From: Pycnococcus provasolii
Taxonomy: Eukaryota > Chlorophyta > Pseudoscourfieldiophyceae > Pseudoscourfieldiales > Pycnococcaceae
NCBI GenBank assembly: GCA_938743325.2
Contig: OW568866.1
Coordinates: 1-64,000 of the forward strand
Direction: 5' to 3'
Length of the DNA stretch: 64,000 bases
Shown: one piece after another, positions 1 to 8,852 of the stretch
How the letters are laid out: every line of letters starts with the position of its first letter
Numbering within the stretch: position 1 is the first letter of the stretch
Position numbers and translations under genes: made by a program
The notes under the pieces: model-generated
Told to the model about the DNA's origin: nothing
What the model saw: the letters and a program-made list of their open reading frames with translations, nothing else
Databases searched by the model: none

Positions 1-350
1 TAACCCTAACCCTAACCTAACCCTAACCCTAACCCTAACCCTAACCCTAACCCTAACCCTAACCCTAACCCTAACCCTAACCTAACCCTAACCCTAACCC
101 TAACCCTAACCCTAACCCTAACCCTACCAACCCTAACCCTAACCTCTAACCCTAACCCTAACCCTAACCCTAACCCTAACCCTAACCCTAACCCTAACCC
201 TAACCCTAACCCTAACCCTAACCCTAACCCTAACCCTAACCCTAACCCTAACCCTAACCCTAACCCTAACCCTAACCCTAACCCTAACCCTAACCCTAAC
301 CCTAACCCTAACCCTAACCCTAACCCTAACCCTAACCCTAACCCTAACCC
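1..350. repeat. Telomere array, (CCCTAA)n on the + strand
   Basis: About 55 nearly perfect TAACCC units, with a few CCTAA or CCTACC variants near 20, 80 and 125-150. The C-rich strand reads 5' to 3' into the sequence, as expected at a left chromosome end. The repeat is TTAGGG type, not the TTTAGGG type common in plants. Confidence 0.97.
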
Positions 351-750
351 TCGACGTAACCCTAGACGTAACCCTAGACGTAACCCTAGACGTAACCCTA
401 GACGTAACCCTAGACGTAACCCTAGACGTAACCCTATTTGCAATCCTTGGCACCTGTAAAGGTATCTAACCCTAACCCTAACCCTAACCCTAACCCTAAC
501 CCTAACCCTAACCCTAACCCTAAAAAACAGCCTTGCAAATCCTTGGCACCTGTAAAGGTATCTAACCCTAACCCTAACCCTAACCCTAACCCTAACCCTA
601 ACCCTAACCCTAGACGTAACCCTAGACGTAACCCTAGACGTAACCCTAGACGTAACCCTCGACGTAACCCTAGACGTAACCCTAGACGTAACCCTAGACG
701 TAACCCTAGACGTAACCCTAGACGTAACCCTAGACGTAACCCTATTTGCC
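351..750. repeat. Telomere-derived mosaic: 12-bp CCTAGACGTAAC arrays alternating with CCCTAA arrays
   Basis: Two blocks of a 12-bp telomere variant (TAACCCTAGACG) lie at about 351-435 and 609-745. They flank two blocks of canonical repeats, about 467-530 and 563-610. A shared spacer containing TCCTTGGCACCTGTAAAGG sits at about 440-466 and again at 536-563, giving a higher-order unit of spacer, telomere repeats and 12-bp variant. The structure suggests recombination between chromosome ends. Confidence 0.9.
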
Positions 751-1064
751 AGCCTGGTGCTTAGCCGCACGTGGTGAAAAAAATTTCCCGCCTGCGGCGT
801 GCGGCCGACCGTCGGCCAGCGTCGTCGCGTGCGCGCGGCTAAGGCTCAAGATGAACCGCCTTTGCCGTGCTCCGCTCCTCCTTGTCCGACGGTCCTTTTC
901 AAAATTTGTTTGTTAAATTGATTTATGAGTTATTAGAAAAACAGATTGTGTAAGTAATTTGTTTTAAAGATTGGTTTGTTAGCAAAAAATTTGTTAAGAA
1001 TGTTTAAAGCTCATTGTGTTTTTTCTATCATTATGTTGTTTAATCCTATAAGACAACGTAAACA
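751..1064. other. Subtelomeric sequence, no gene seen
   Basis: A GC-rich stretch (780-900) is followed by an AT-rich stretch (900-1060). No ORF of interest and no recognisable RNA gene were seen. Confidence 0.6.
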
Positions 1065-1250
1065 TGGCCGGTTGAGGCAGCAGCAGCAGCCAGCGATGTT
1101 CCTTGAGGATGAAGCAGCTCCTCTTCTTCGGCAGACGTGGCCGGTTGAGGCAGCAGCAGCAGCCAGCGATGTTCGTTGAGGATGAAGCAGCTCCTCTTCT
1201 TCGGCAGACGTGGCCGGTTGAGGCAGCAGCAGCAGCCAGCAGCCAGCGAA
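1065..1250. repeat. 73-bp tandem repeat, about 2.5 copies
   Basis: Units start with TGGCCGGTTGAGGCAGCAGC at 1065, 1138 and 1211, exactly 73 bp apart, and are almost identical. The third copy breaks down after the CAGCAG run. Typical of a subtelomeric minisatellite. Confidence 0.92.
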
Positions 1251-1464
1251 GGCGAGCGAGTTCCCTTGAGAATGAGGAGTGAAGGCGAGCTCCGTTAAGA
1301 CGAGGCCGGCCCCGGCCTGTGGCTTAACCCCTAATTCAGGTGGTTAACGCCGAACGAGGCTCTTGACCCCTAAGACCCCCGGGGAAGTCCCCGGGGATAG
1401 CCGCCTTAGGAACGGTTGTCTTTGTTTCCCTTTACGTGTAACTCTCACCTTTTCCGGTTTACCT

Positions 1465-1664
1465 TAAGTACTCCTTCGTAAGTGTACGCGCGGCAGAGCG
1501 TACCGCGGCAACTCAAGGCGCCACCTGCCACACAAGCTTGTGTCTAAGGACCGCACGAAGGTTATACTTGGACTATTTTTCTTTACCGGGAACCATAAGT
1601 ACTCCTTCGTAAGTGTACGCGCGGCAGAGCGTACCGCGGCAACTCAAGGCGCCACCTGCCACAC
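1465..1664. repeat. Direct repeat, about 69 bp, two copies 131 bp apart
   Basis: The segment beginning TAAGTACTCCTTCGTAAGTG and ending CCACCTGCCACAC occurs at 1465-1533 and again at 1596-1664, apparently without mismatch. The ~60-bp spacer is unique. A GC-rich hairpin, CCCCGGGG-AAGT-CCCCGGGG, lies just upstream near 1377-1396. Confidence 0.88.
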
Positions 1665-1984
1665 GGCCTGTCACGTCCAAGAAGGGAACCCCACGAAGAG
1701 GGACCCAGGACGGAGAGGGAGAAGGAGGAAGGGAACGGTGGCCAGGCGCCCCAGACTGGTGGCGGCCGATAGAAAGAGAGGGGAGGAGAGAGCCCGATGG
1801 AATAAGGTGGTGCTGGGGGAAGGGCCCGGTGCCCGGTTTTGGCTTAGGTCAGGGAGAAGCGCCCGGTTAGGTCGACAGGCGTTTTCACTCGGGCAAGCTT
1901 TTACGTGCTTAAGGTACACGCTTCAGCAGTTTGTGTGTGCTTGTACTTTGTTTGGTTCAGGGTGGCATCGTGCGGTCACTGGTG

Positions 1985-2245
1985 TGACCTGACATGGGCC
2001 CTCAAGGGGCCGCATGGGGCCTCGTGGGGCCGTAAACGGCCGCGTGAGGCCCCACGAGGCCCCAAGAGGCCTCAGACCCCTCCAAGGGTCAGAGGGGATA
2101 CCCGATGGAGAGGGACCCCTCAGACCCCTCTAGAGGCCTCACGCGGCCACAGACCCCTCAAGAGGCCGCGTGAGGCCTCACGCGGCCTCTTGCGGCCTCA
2201 CGCGGCCTCACGCGGCTTCTGGAAGTACGCCGCGCCCGCGTGAGG
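1985..2245. repeat. Degenerate GGCCTCACGCGGCC-type short repeats
   Basis: Many imperfect, partly palindromic copies of GGCCKCACGCGGCC and its complement sit head to tail. Frames open here only because the repeat lacks stops; I do not read it as coding. Confidence 0.8.
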
Positions 2246-3022
2246 CCGCTGTCGAAGAAGTAGACGAGATGCGGAGGGAAGAATGACCACACCTTTACAC
2301 GAGTTGGAGCAGAGAGTCCGATGACGCGCGATACGTCATCGTCTTCTCATGTTCCTTATTACTATGTAAAGTAGGTCTGTCTGTCTGTCGATTTAAAACG
2401 ATGTTGGTCCGTCCCATGACATCACGGGACGTGAGGAACACCTTAACAAGAGACGCGGCAATCTCTAGGTATATAACCCTAGCGATAACCCTAGAAACCC
2501 TAGGAATCACAACACCCACCCCTTGATTCACCGACTCCCACGAGGGACCAACGAGGAATCCCGGATGGTTGGTTGTAAAATCCCCCTCCGACTGTCCGAC
2601 CCGAGCTTCCGACTGGTTTCCACTGATTTGAGCGAGCATTCTCTCACAATCATCCGCTGCAGCGCAGCACGCGCAGCACGTCGTCGCGTGCACGCATACG
2701 CGCACGCGTCAGTGGCGCCACCGCACTATTTCTCGACGACACACCGTACGGTGCGACCGCTCATCTAGTAGGCAGGTGCGGGACTCTTGGAAAACGAGGC
2801 GGCGACGAACGTTTTCCACGCGCGTGTCATCCATGCTTGGGGTGAAGACGCTGACGAGGACTTTTTTGAAAATATCTCGTAGGAGTTTGTGTGTACATTG
2901 TTTGTAAATACATGATTGCAGTCTCAACTCCAAGACAGCTCCTTTTCCCACACGTTGGACTCCTTTAGATACTACTCTAGCCGCAGGTAGAGTAGTAAGT
3001 GTGACCCTTGAGTCATCGTGTT
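2246..3022. other. Subtelomeric sequence without recognisable genes
   Basis: Only short overlapping ORFs occur, none with a recognisable domain. A short interstitial telomere-like patch (ataaccctagcgataaccct and following bases) lies at about 2470-2505. Confidence 0.55.
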
Positions 3023-3210
3023 GATGCACGGTTGGTGGCGATGGCGACGACATCAACAAAAACAAGTCGCAACCGGAGCCCTCACTACGCCAACGAAAGC
3101 GCCCTGATAGACTGATACAACCTTCGAAATCACCTGCGCAATGTACAAAAACGCGCAGTGAATGGCACCGGTGAATGGGCTGAATGGTGAAAGTGAATGG
3201 TGTGAATGGA
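3023..3210. repeat. Dispersed repeat, copy 1 (partner at 33921-34090)
   Basis: Begins GATGCACGGTTGGTGGCGA, holds a central GCGCCCTGATAGA and ends in a cluster of TGAATGG units. The same blocks recur in the same order and orientation about 31 kb away. This copy ends about 55 bp beyond the stop codon of the minus-strand cytochrome c6 gene. Confidence 0.8.
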
Positions 3211-3265
3211 CAACCGCTGGACAGAGTAAAGCATACTTCATTGCTGAATGAGGGATCTCAGGTTT

Positions 3266-3748
3266 TTACTCCCAAGCACCAGAGACGGAACGTTCCTGAA
3301 CGAACGACGTCAGTTCCGCGAGCTCTTCGTCACTCAGTCGAGCACCGAACGTGCACGCACCCTTTGGCGTGCACGCAACCCCAAAGCCTGGCATCTTTCC
3401 CTTCCCCAGAGCAATCATGCTTGCAACGTCGTCGGCTGTCGTATACCCGTTGCGCTCAAGTTCCGCAGCACTTAATCCCTTACCCGCTGCGACGATGTTA
3501 CCGCCTGCGACGTGGCATCCTGCACACTTTGTGGCGAAGTTCGCCGCGGCATCGTCAGCAAGCGCATCGCCTTGTGGAACCCAGGGCAAAAGAATGGCGA
3601 CAGCAAGAGAGGCCAGTGCCTTCTTTGGCTCTTGAAGTTGAGGTTGTCGTTGGTGGTGCTGTCTTCTTGTTCTTCGAGTTTGTCTGTAGGTGCCGTGCTG
3701 TTGCTGCTGCTGCTGATGCTGCTGCTTTGACGAGGCTACACGAACCAT
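3266..3748 (-). CDS. petJ: Cytochrome c6, thylakoid lumen (nuclear-encoded)
   Basis: 160 aa. Soluble electron carrier between the cytochrome b6f complex and photosystem I, an alternative to plastocyanin. The mature domain starts after ALADDAAANF and has the c-type haem motif CAGCH near residue 74 and the axial methionine in GKMPGFG, followed by a C-terminal helix (SDEELAELTSFV). The first ~65 residues form a bipartite leader: a basic, Gln/Arg-rich stroma-targeting part, then a hydrophobic lumen-transfer segment ending A-L-A. The leader has a polyglutamine tract encoded by CAG/CAA-type repeats, which is unusual for a transit peptide. The ATG at 3748 is the only sensible start. The gene stands alone between repeat-rich segments about 3 kb from the telomere arrays, so expression may be subject to position effects. 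Confidence 0.95.
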   Translation of the reverse strand: MVRVASSKQQHQQQQQQHGTYRQTRRTRRQHHQRQPQLQEPKKALASLAVAILLPWVPQGDALADDAAANFATKCAGCHVAGGNIVAAGKGLSAAELERNGYTTADDVASMIALGKGKMPGFGVACTPKGACTFGARLSDEELAELTSFVQERSVSGAWE

Positions 3749-4067
3749 CGTCCTTATCCACTCTGATCCACCGGATTATTTTCTTGTGTGAGAATGAGCC
3801 AAAACAGTCTCGGGACGAAGAGAAGACTCCCCCTCCTTGGATTTGCGATCGAAACCCCAACTTGGGTGCAGTCCTCGGTCGTAGCCCTGGGTGGCTCTCC
3901 CCGAGTGTGCGGGTCCATCTGCTTCGGGACTTGGGTGTCTCGAATTGGGCATATGTTAGTTGTGAATGTTTGGTGATTAATTACAGAGTGCGAAAGCCTC
4001 GCGTCGTCACCGAATCCGCGGCTGGCAAGCCGGCGCGGAATCGCGTGCGAGCGGGCGGGTGTGACCC

Positions 4068-5306
4068 TCAGCTGGCCGTAGGCTCGGACATAAAGCCCGC
4101 GGACTCGGAAAGCAGGTTGGGACCGGAGTTCCGAGTGCGCGGGGGTGGGAAGACGCGCTTGGTCGCCACGTGCGGTGGTGATGGCGTGTGGGTGTATAAT
4201 TTGTGTGTCAGCTCGCGTGGGCGTGAGAATGAGGGACGGAGGGTGGGTTTTTTTTTTTTTTTTTTCTGGTTGTCGCGCACCCTCGAGGTCACGTTGGTGT
4301 TGCCTCGTGGCGCGTGAGCCGCGTGCATGCCCAAAGCGTGCTCGGGAACGGCGATGGTGAAGACCTGATGCCAGGGAGGTGACGCGTCGTCCCACGCCGA
4401 TCTGGCGGATGTGGTGTCGCCTGGCGCGCGGTCGTCCGGGGTAGGCACGTCCCACGAGCACGCGAGGTGGGGCGTCTGGAAAGCCCACGACCGGTGCCCG
4501 AGCTGCGGCGGAAGAAACTTGCCCCAGGCCATGACGTGCGCGGCTGGGTGGGCGTCGGCGATGCGAACGAGGGCGTCGGCGTCAGCCTGCGCGTGGCATC
4601 CCTGAATGATGATCGACGGGGCGGCGGGAGTCTGAACGTGCAGGTCGCGGAGCGCATGGTGGCTGCATTGCTCCCGAAACTGAATGCGTGCAGCGGCCAA
4701 GACGGCGCCTTGTACGTCGTGGCAGGCTGCTTCGTCGACGGCGGTGACGCCGTCGACCCGCACGCCGCCGAGCAGGGCGCCCCAGACGGCCGAGAGCAGG
4801 CGGTCTTTGCTGGTGACGATGCGGACGGGCGGTCGCTGGGATGCGCGTGTGCTGATGTCTCGAGCGGTGCGCGCGCCAGCGCGCGCCTGTACGCCGCCCA
4901 GCCAGTCGCTGAACGTTTCCGGTTCGCCCGTGGGTGTGTCGCCGACGATCCACCAGGGTGTGGTATCGGCATCTGGAAGAGTGCCCGGCGCGTCCCCCGG
5001 CGCTGGCGGGAATGGCGGCGGAAGCGGCGGATGTGATGGAAAAAGCACGCCTGACGGCGGCGTGGTGGAAGGATCCGGCGCGCCTGATGGCAGCGCGGTC
5101 GGTGGGTCCTGCGCGCCTGACGGCAGCGGAGTGGAAGGATCCTGCGCGCCTGACGGCTGCGCGGTTGGGGATTCCTGCGCGCCTGACGGCGGCGGGGACG
5201 AAGGTGGCTGCGAAAGACCCGGCGCGCCTGACGGCTGCGCGTGCGGGAATGGGGGTGAAAGCGGCTGTGGTGATGTTGGACGCGCGCCTGACGGCGGCGC
5301 TGTCAA
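4068..5306 (-). CDS. Proline-rich hypothetical subtelomeric ORF
   Basis: An open frame of about 410 codons that I do not recognise. Its N-terminal third consists of imperfect repeats of the type PPSGAxxP (PSGAR, PSGAP, PSGAQ), reflected in the DNA as GGCGCGCCTGACGGC-type repeats at 5040-5380. The middle (TPWWIVGDTP to CSWDVPTPDD) is non-repetitive and looks protein-like. The frame runs straight into an A18 tract on the coding strand (T18 at 4248-4265 on +), after which the sequence is unlikely to be coding. The first in-frame codon of the called ORF is TTG, so the true start is unknown. It lies just downstream of the ORF ending at 5459 and could belong to the same unit. May be a mobile-element or decayed-gene remnant. 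Confidence 0.4.
   Translation of the reverse strand: MTAPPSGARPTSPQPLSPPFPHAQPSGAPGLSQPPSSPPPSGAQESPTAQPSGAQDPSTPLPSGAQDPPTALPSGAPDPSTTPPSGVLFPSHPPLPPPFPPAPGDAPGTLPDADTTPWWIVGDTPTGEPETFSDWLGGVQARAGARTARDISTRASQRPPVRIVTSKDRLLSAVWGALLGGVRVDGVTAVDEAACHDVQGAVLAAARIQFREQCSHHALRDLHVQTPAAPSIIIQGCHAQADADALVRIADAHPAAHVMAWGKFLPPQLGHRSWAFQTPHLACSWDVPTPDDRAPGDTTSARSAWDDASPPWHQVFTIAVPEHALGMHAAHAPRGNTNVTSRVRDNQKKKKKKPTLRPSFSRPRELTHKLYTHTPSPPHVATKRVFPPPRTRNSGPNLLSESAGFMSEPTAS
4248..4265 (-). other. A18 tract on the minus strand directly after an open frame
   Basis: Eighteen consecutive T on the + strand. Read on the minus strand it is a poly(A) run immediately 3' of the protein-like part of the ORF at 4068-5306. 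It could mark the 3' end of a retroposed transcript or be simple slippage sequence. Confidence 0.6.
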
Positions 5307-5458
5307 CGGTGCCCGCGCGCCTGGCGGCGGCGCGTTGGCACGAGGTGGGCCCGGCGCGCCTGACGGCGGCGGTGGCGCGATCCCGACAGGTGGTGATGAG
5401 CGATGCGGAGTGGTGGCTGAGCGAGGTGGCGGTGATGAGATCGCGCCTGCGGTGATTG

Positions 5459-6583
5459 TCAGTAACGGCCTCCTCGGCCCCCTCGGCCGCCGTGGCGGCC
5501 GCGGCCCCCGCCGTGTCGACCGCCTCCCGGTGACTTACGCGGAGGTGCTGGCGGAGTGTCGTCGCCGTCCCCGGCTTTGGCGTCTGCGTCGTCGGCTGCC
5601 TCGGGCTCGTCCCGCTCCGCCTGCCTGCGCTCCTGGCGGAGACGGTCCCTTTCGCGCTTCTTCTCGCGCTGTTTTTCCAACGTTTCCTGCGCGCGCGAAG
5701 AAGCGTCGTGCGCTTTGCGGAGCGCCTCGACCTCGCGGCGGAGCTGCGCGACCTCCGCGGGTTCGGATGTGGGCTCCGCGGCGATGAACGCCGGCGCCTT
5801 GCGCTGTGCGATGCGTGCCAGTTCGCGTTTGATGCGTGGGATGACGACGCTGGTCCACTGTGCCTTGTGCGCGTCCGCCACGGCCTGCGTGTCCTTGAGC
5901 TCCGTGATGGCCTGTGCGCATCGGGCCTGGTAGAACGCGGTGGCTGCGGCGTCATGCCCGGAGAGTGCCCGGCACAGGCGCAGCTCCAGCTTGCCCTGGA
6001 TCTGCGTTAAGCATTCCAGCATGCGTGCCGTAAACGATTCCCACGACGTGAACTTCTCGAAGAGTTTGGGTAGTTCGCTCATGGATTTCGGGTCCGACCG
6101 ACGAGCAGCTGCGCGGCGCTCGGAGGCTTCCGCGGCGGAATCGGTCGCTCGTGCGGATTTCGCGTCATCCAAAAGCACCCACGCTGTGAAACCCCAGTCG
6201 ATGATGGGGTGCAGGCCCGCATCTTCTGTCGCAGCTGGGGGCGCGATGTGGCGGAGTGCCCGCAGCTGATCGTAGTGATCCAGGTGGTTCTGGTCCGGCG
6301 GGTACGACGGGACACGGACACCCTTGTCGTTGATGCGGGTGAGCATCGTGTCAAACAGCTTGGCCGTGACGGACGCGGTCAGCGAGGGGATCGTGAGGTC
6401 AGGCGAGGCATCCTGCTCCCGCGCGAGATGCGGCAGCGACGGCATGGGAGCGAGAGAGGCCGCGTGGATGGATGAGTCCTTGGCGAACGTCTTGGCGGCT
6501 GCCGCGATGCGAGACGTGCCTTGCGGGTCGCCGTGACCGGCGACGTCGCGGTCCTCCTCGTCGGTCTCGACTATAGTTGCCAC
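5459..6583 (-). CDS. Coiled-coil hypothetical ORF with a C-terminal Gly/Arg tail
   Basis: Open for 374 codons from a GTG. The first in-frame ATG is at 6445, giving 328 aa. I recognise no family. The middle holds a helical, hydrophobic-patterned region (LHPIIDWGFTAWVLLDDAK; LFEKFTSWESFTARMLE), then a charged coiled coil (VAQLRREVEALRKAH; EKQREKKRERDRLRQE), and ends in a Gly/Arg/His tail (GGGRHGGGRGRHGGRGG), which suggests nucleic-acid binding. Its upstream edge lies in one arm of the inverted repeat at 6569-6583/8838-8852 and beside the GTCATGAC palindromes. A host gene, a subtelomeric family member or an element-derived protein are all possible. Confidence 0.45.
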   Translation of the reverse strand: MATIVETDEEDRDVAGHGDPQGTSRIAAAAKTFAKDSSIHAASLAPMPSLPHLAREQDASPDLTIPSLTASVTAKLFDTMLTRINDKGVRVPSYPPDQNHLDHYDQLRALRHIAPPAATEDAGLHPIIDWGFTAWVLLDDAKSARATDSAAEASERRAAARRSDPKSMSELPKLFEKFTSWESFTARMLECLTQIQGKLELRLCRALSGHDAAATAFYQARCAQAITELKDTQAVADAHKAQWTSVVIPRIKRELARIAQRKAPAFIAAEPTSEPAEVAQLRREVEALRKAHDASSRAQETLEKQREKKRERDRLRQERRQAERDEPEAADDADAKAGDGDDTPPAPPRKSPGGGRHGGGRGRHGGRGGRGGRY

Positions 6584-6643
6584 GGGTCATGACCCGGGTC
6601 ACCGGTGACCTGGTAACGGGGGTAAGTCATGACGCGTCATGAC
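6569..6643. repeat. Left inverted-repeat arm plus palindrome cluster
   Basis: GACTATAGTTGCCAC (6569-6583) is the exact reverse complement of 8838-8852. Directly inside are GGGTCATGACCC (6584-6595), the 14-bp palindrome GGTCACCGGTGACC (6597-6610) and the perfect 18-bp palindrome GTCATGACGCGTCATGAC (6626-6643). Confidence 0.85.
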
Positions 6644-6975
6644 CACCCCCCGATTTCCTGTGACCCGCGCCGTGACTTAGGGTTTTAAGGAAAATAGTGT
6701 GTTTTAGTGGTAAACCCTAATCCTCTCCTTAATACCCTAATCCGAAAACCCCGATTAAAAATCCGGTTAACCACCGTGTTATCTCCTGGACGTCTCTTCC
6801 CGTTGTTAGCTGGCCAGGGATTGAGGGTGTTCAGGGAGCGGCTAAGGCGACGTACCGGAGATACGCCCTGACTGCCTGACACGCCTTCCCTTTTTACGAC
6901 GTGCCGCCCCATCCCATCCGCCATTCCGTCACTTCCGCCTCCGTCCTGGGCGGATGGTGACGCATACTATCCAGA

Positions 6976-8222
6976 TTGGCGAAGTCGATCAAACACGCGC
7001 AGGAACTCGTCGAGCTGTGCACCGCGACGGCGGACGAAACCACGCAGCTCGAAGCATCCGCCTACCTGACATTCATCGAAGGGACGCGTATGCTGGAAAA
7101 GGGCGACGACTTTGCAACCGCGCTCGCAAAGTTTAATGCCTCCAGAGCACTCTGCGAACAGCTGCAGCGACTCACACAAGATGCACAGCAGCTCGCGGCG
7201 TACAAACGACGCATGGAGAACCTAGACGCACCCATTCGGTTCTGCAGGTACCAAATGCAAAGGCGCGGGCAGCACACAGGAGGAAGCGAGGTCGACTTGG
7301 AAAGCCTCGCAGCGCTCACAGGACCTGCGGCGGACATGTTGCGTGCGCAGGTGGACGCGGCCATGGGAAACACGAACGATACAACCGCACTCGCGCCACC
7401 GCCGAGTGAGGGTAACACTGATTTGCTGCGTGCTCAGCTCGAGGCGGAAATGGACGCTGCGGCGACAAAGGCGACGGCGGCGCTCCCGCGAATAGGCGCG
7501 TGCACATCCACGGCGGACGCACAACCCGCGCGTCACCTCGTCGCGCTGTACGACCACCAACGACGAACACGCTGCCGCCATCTCCAAACTGCAAGCAGAT
7601 TTGCACCAGGTGGAACTTACCGTCGCCGCGCGTGCAACGCAGGCACGCGAGCTCGTCGTACGCGACGCCGAGGCGGCAGAGGCGGCAGCCTCCGCTTCCA
7701 CGATGATGCGCACAAGTCAAACAGAAACTGCGGGCGCCAAAGGAGACGGAGACGGTCGTCGTCGCATCACCTGCGCAGCAGCAGACTGCGCCACGAACAG
7801 GCCGTGCGGACGAGCGAAACAGCGAGGTGGAACACGACGACGACGGCGACGAACAACTGCTGTTCGACAACGCAAAACTCACCAGAGATCTCACGAGCGC
7901 GCAGGAGGCGTCGAAAGGCGCCAACGACGAACACGCTGCCGCCATCTCCAAACTGCAAGCAAATTTGCACCAGGTGGAACTTACCGTCGCCGCGCGTGCA
8001 ACGCAGGCACGCGAGCTCGTCGTACGCGACGCCGAGGCGGCAGAGGCGGCAGCCTCCGCTTCCACGATGATGCGCACAAGTCAAACAGAAACTGCGGGCG
8101 CCAAAGGAGACGGAGACGGTCGTCGTCGCATCACCTGCGCAGCAGCAGACTGCGCCACGAACAGGCCGTGCGGACGAGCGAAACAGCGAGGTGGAACACG
8201 ACGACGACGGCGACGAACATGA
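6976..8222 (+). pseudogene. SRP68-like fragment, broken, with internal duplication
   Basis: The first ~95 codons (from about 6976) resemble an internal part of SRP68, a subunit of the signal recognition particle: HAQELVELC, then LTFIEGTRMLEKGDDFATAL, FNASRALCEQL, YKRRMENLDAPIRFCRY. This order (TPR-like helices ending in an I-R-F/Y-C-x-Y block) is typical of SRP68. No N-terminal portion exists upstream. After about codon 175 the frame degenerates. A 364-bp tandem duplication (about 7557-7855 copied at 7921-8219) is not a multiple of three and puts the same coiled-coil segment in different frames. I read it as a truncated, decayed copy; an intact SRP68 should exist elsewhere in the genome. SRP68 identity rests on pattern recognition only. 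Confidence 0.6.
7557..8219. repeat. Tandem duplication, about 299 bp repeated at 364-bp offset
   Basis: Sequence from CCAACGACGAACACGCTGCC (about 7557) to ACGACGGCGACGAACA (about 7855) recurs at 7921-8219 with only isolated differences. The near identity indicates a recent event. Confidence 0.9.
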
Positions 8223-8362
8223 GCTCGAGGCGGATGCTGAGGACGCGCGCAGACGAGGCGACACGGCGCGCGCAGCCCGTCAGGAGGTGGAGAGGGCTTT
8301 CCTTGCAGCGTCGGCGATGACAGCGGAGCGTTCGTCGTCAGTTGTTGTTCTAAGATGGTCAA

Positions 8363-8767
8363 AGTAAAAGTTCACACAAGCTAGGAGCGTGCTTTCTTTT
8401 TCAGACGCGAAATATGTACCGAAAAAAAATAATTTTCAGATCTGTTAAAGTTTGACATGGCATCATCTTAAGCATAATTAGGACGTGTCGTATACAAAAA
8501 ATATCATGTCAAAACCTTCTGGAACGGCTCGGTTATCCACATTTTCCGTAACCCTACCCTGTAACCCTAACCCTAATTCGTAACCCTAGCGTAACCCTAG
8601 CATAACCCTAGCCGTAACCCTAAATGTTCATATAACGGGACCAAACAACGGGGGATGTGCAGAAATCACCTTAACACCATGAAAATGGTCGGCGGCGGAT
8701 TCGGGGTTTGGATTCGGGGTTAGTCCAACCCTTTTTTTTCTGAGGAGGGGGTCATGACGAGGTAACG
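8363..8767. other. AT-rich intergenic stretch with interstitial telomere motifs
   Basis: No ORF of interest. Telomere-like CCCTAA patches lie at about 8548-8625. Two copies of the TTCGGGGTT motif occur at 8699-8709 and 8711-8721, and the right GTCATGAC cluster begins at 8751. Confidence 0.6.
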
Positions 8768-8852
8768 TCATGACGTCGGGGTCATGACCGTCACATGACG
8801 CGTCATGACCACCCCGAAAATCGTATGACTAGGTAATGTGGCAACTATAGTC
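8751..8852. repeat. Right palindrome cluster plus inverted-repeat arm
   Basis: GTCATGAC occurs at 8751-8758, 8767-8774, 8781-8788 and 8802-8809 (the last within ATGACGCGTCATGAC). GTGGCAACTATAGTC follows at 8838-8852 as the inverted partner of 6569-6583. The block ATGACGCGTCATGACCACCCC is shared in direct orientation with the left cluster. Confidence 0.85.

Noticed and set aside
12-770. Long ORFs over the telomere arrays (RVTSRVTS, NPNPNP, GLGLGL products)
   Set aside because: Stop-free translation of simple repeats.
1905-2243. 112-codon ORF in the GGCC repeat block
   Set aside because: Encoded by degenerate subtelomeric repeats, no start context or domain.
3184-4317. 377-codon plus-strand frame across cytochrome c6
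   Set aside because: Overlaps a certain gene on the other strand and the dispersed repeat; no protein-like features.
4582-5955. 457-codon minus-strand Arg/Ala/Ser-rich frame
   Set aside because: Overlaps two other ORFs and is composed of translated repeats; composition implausible.
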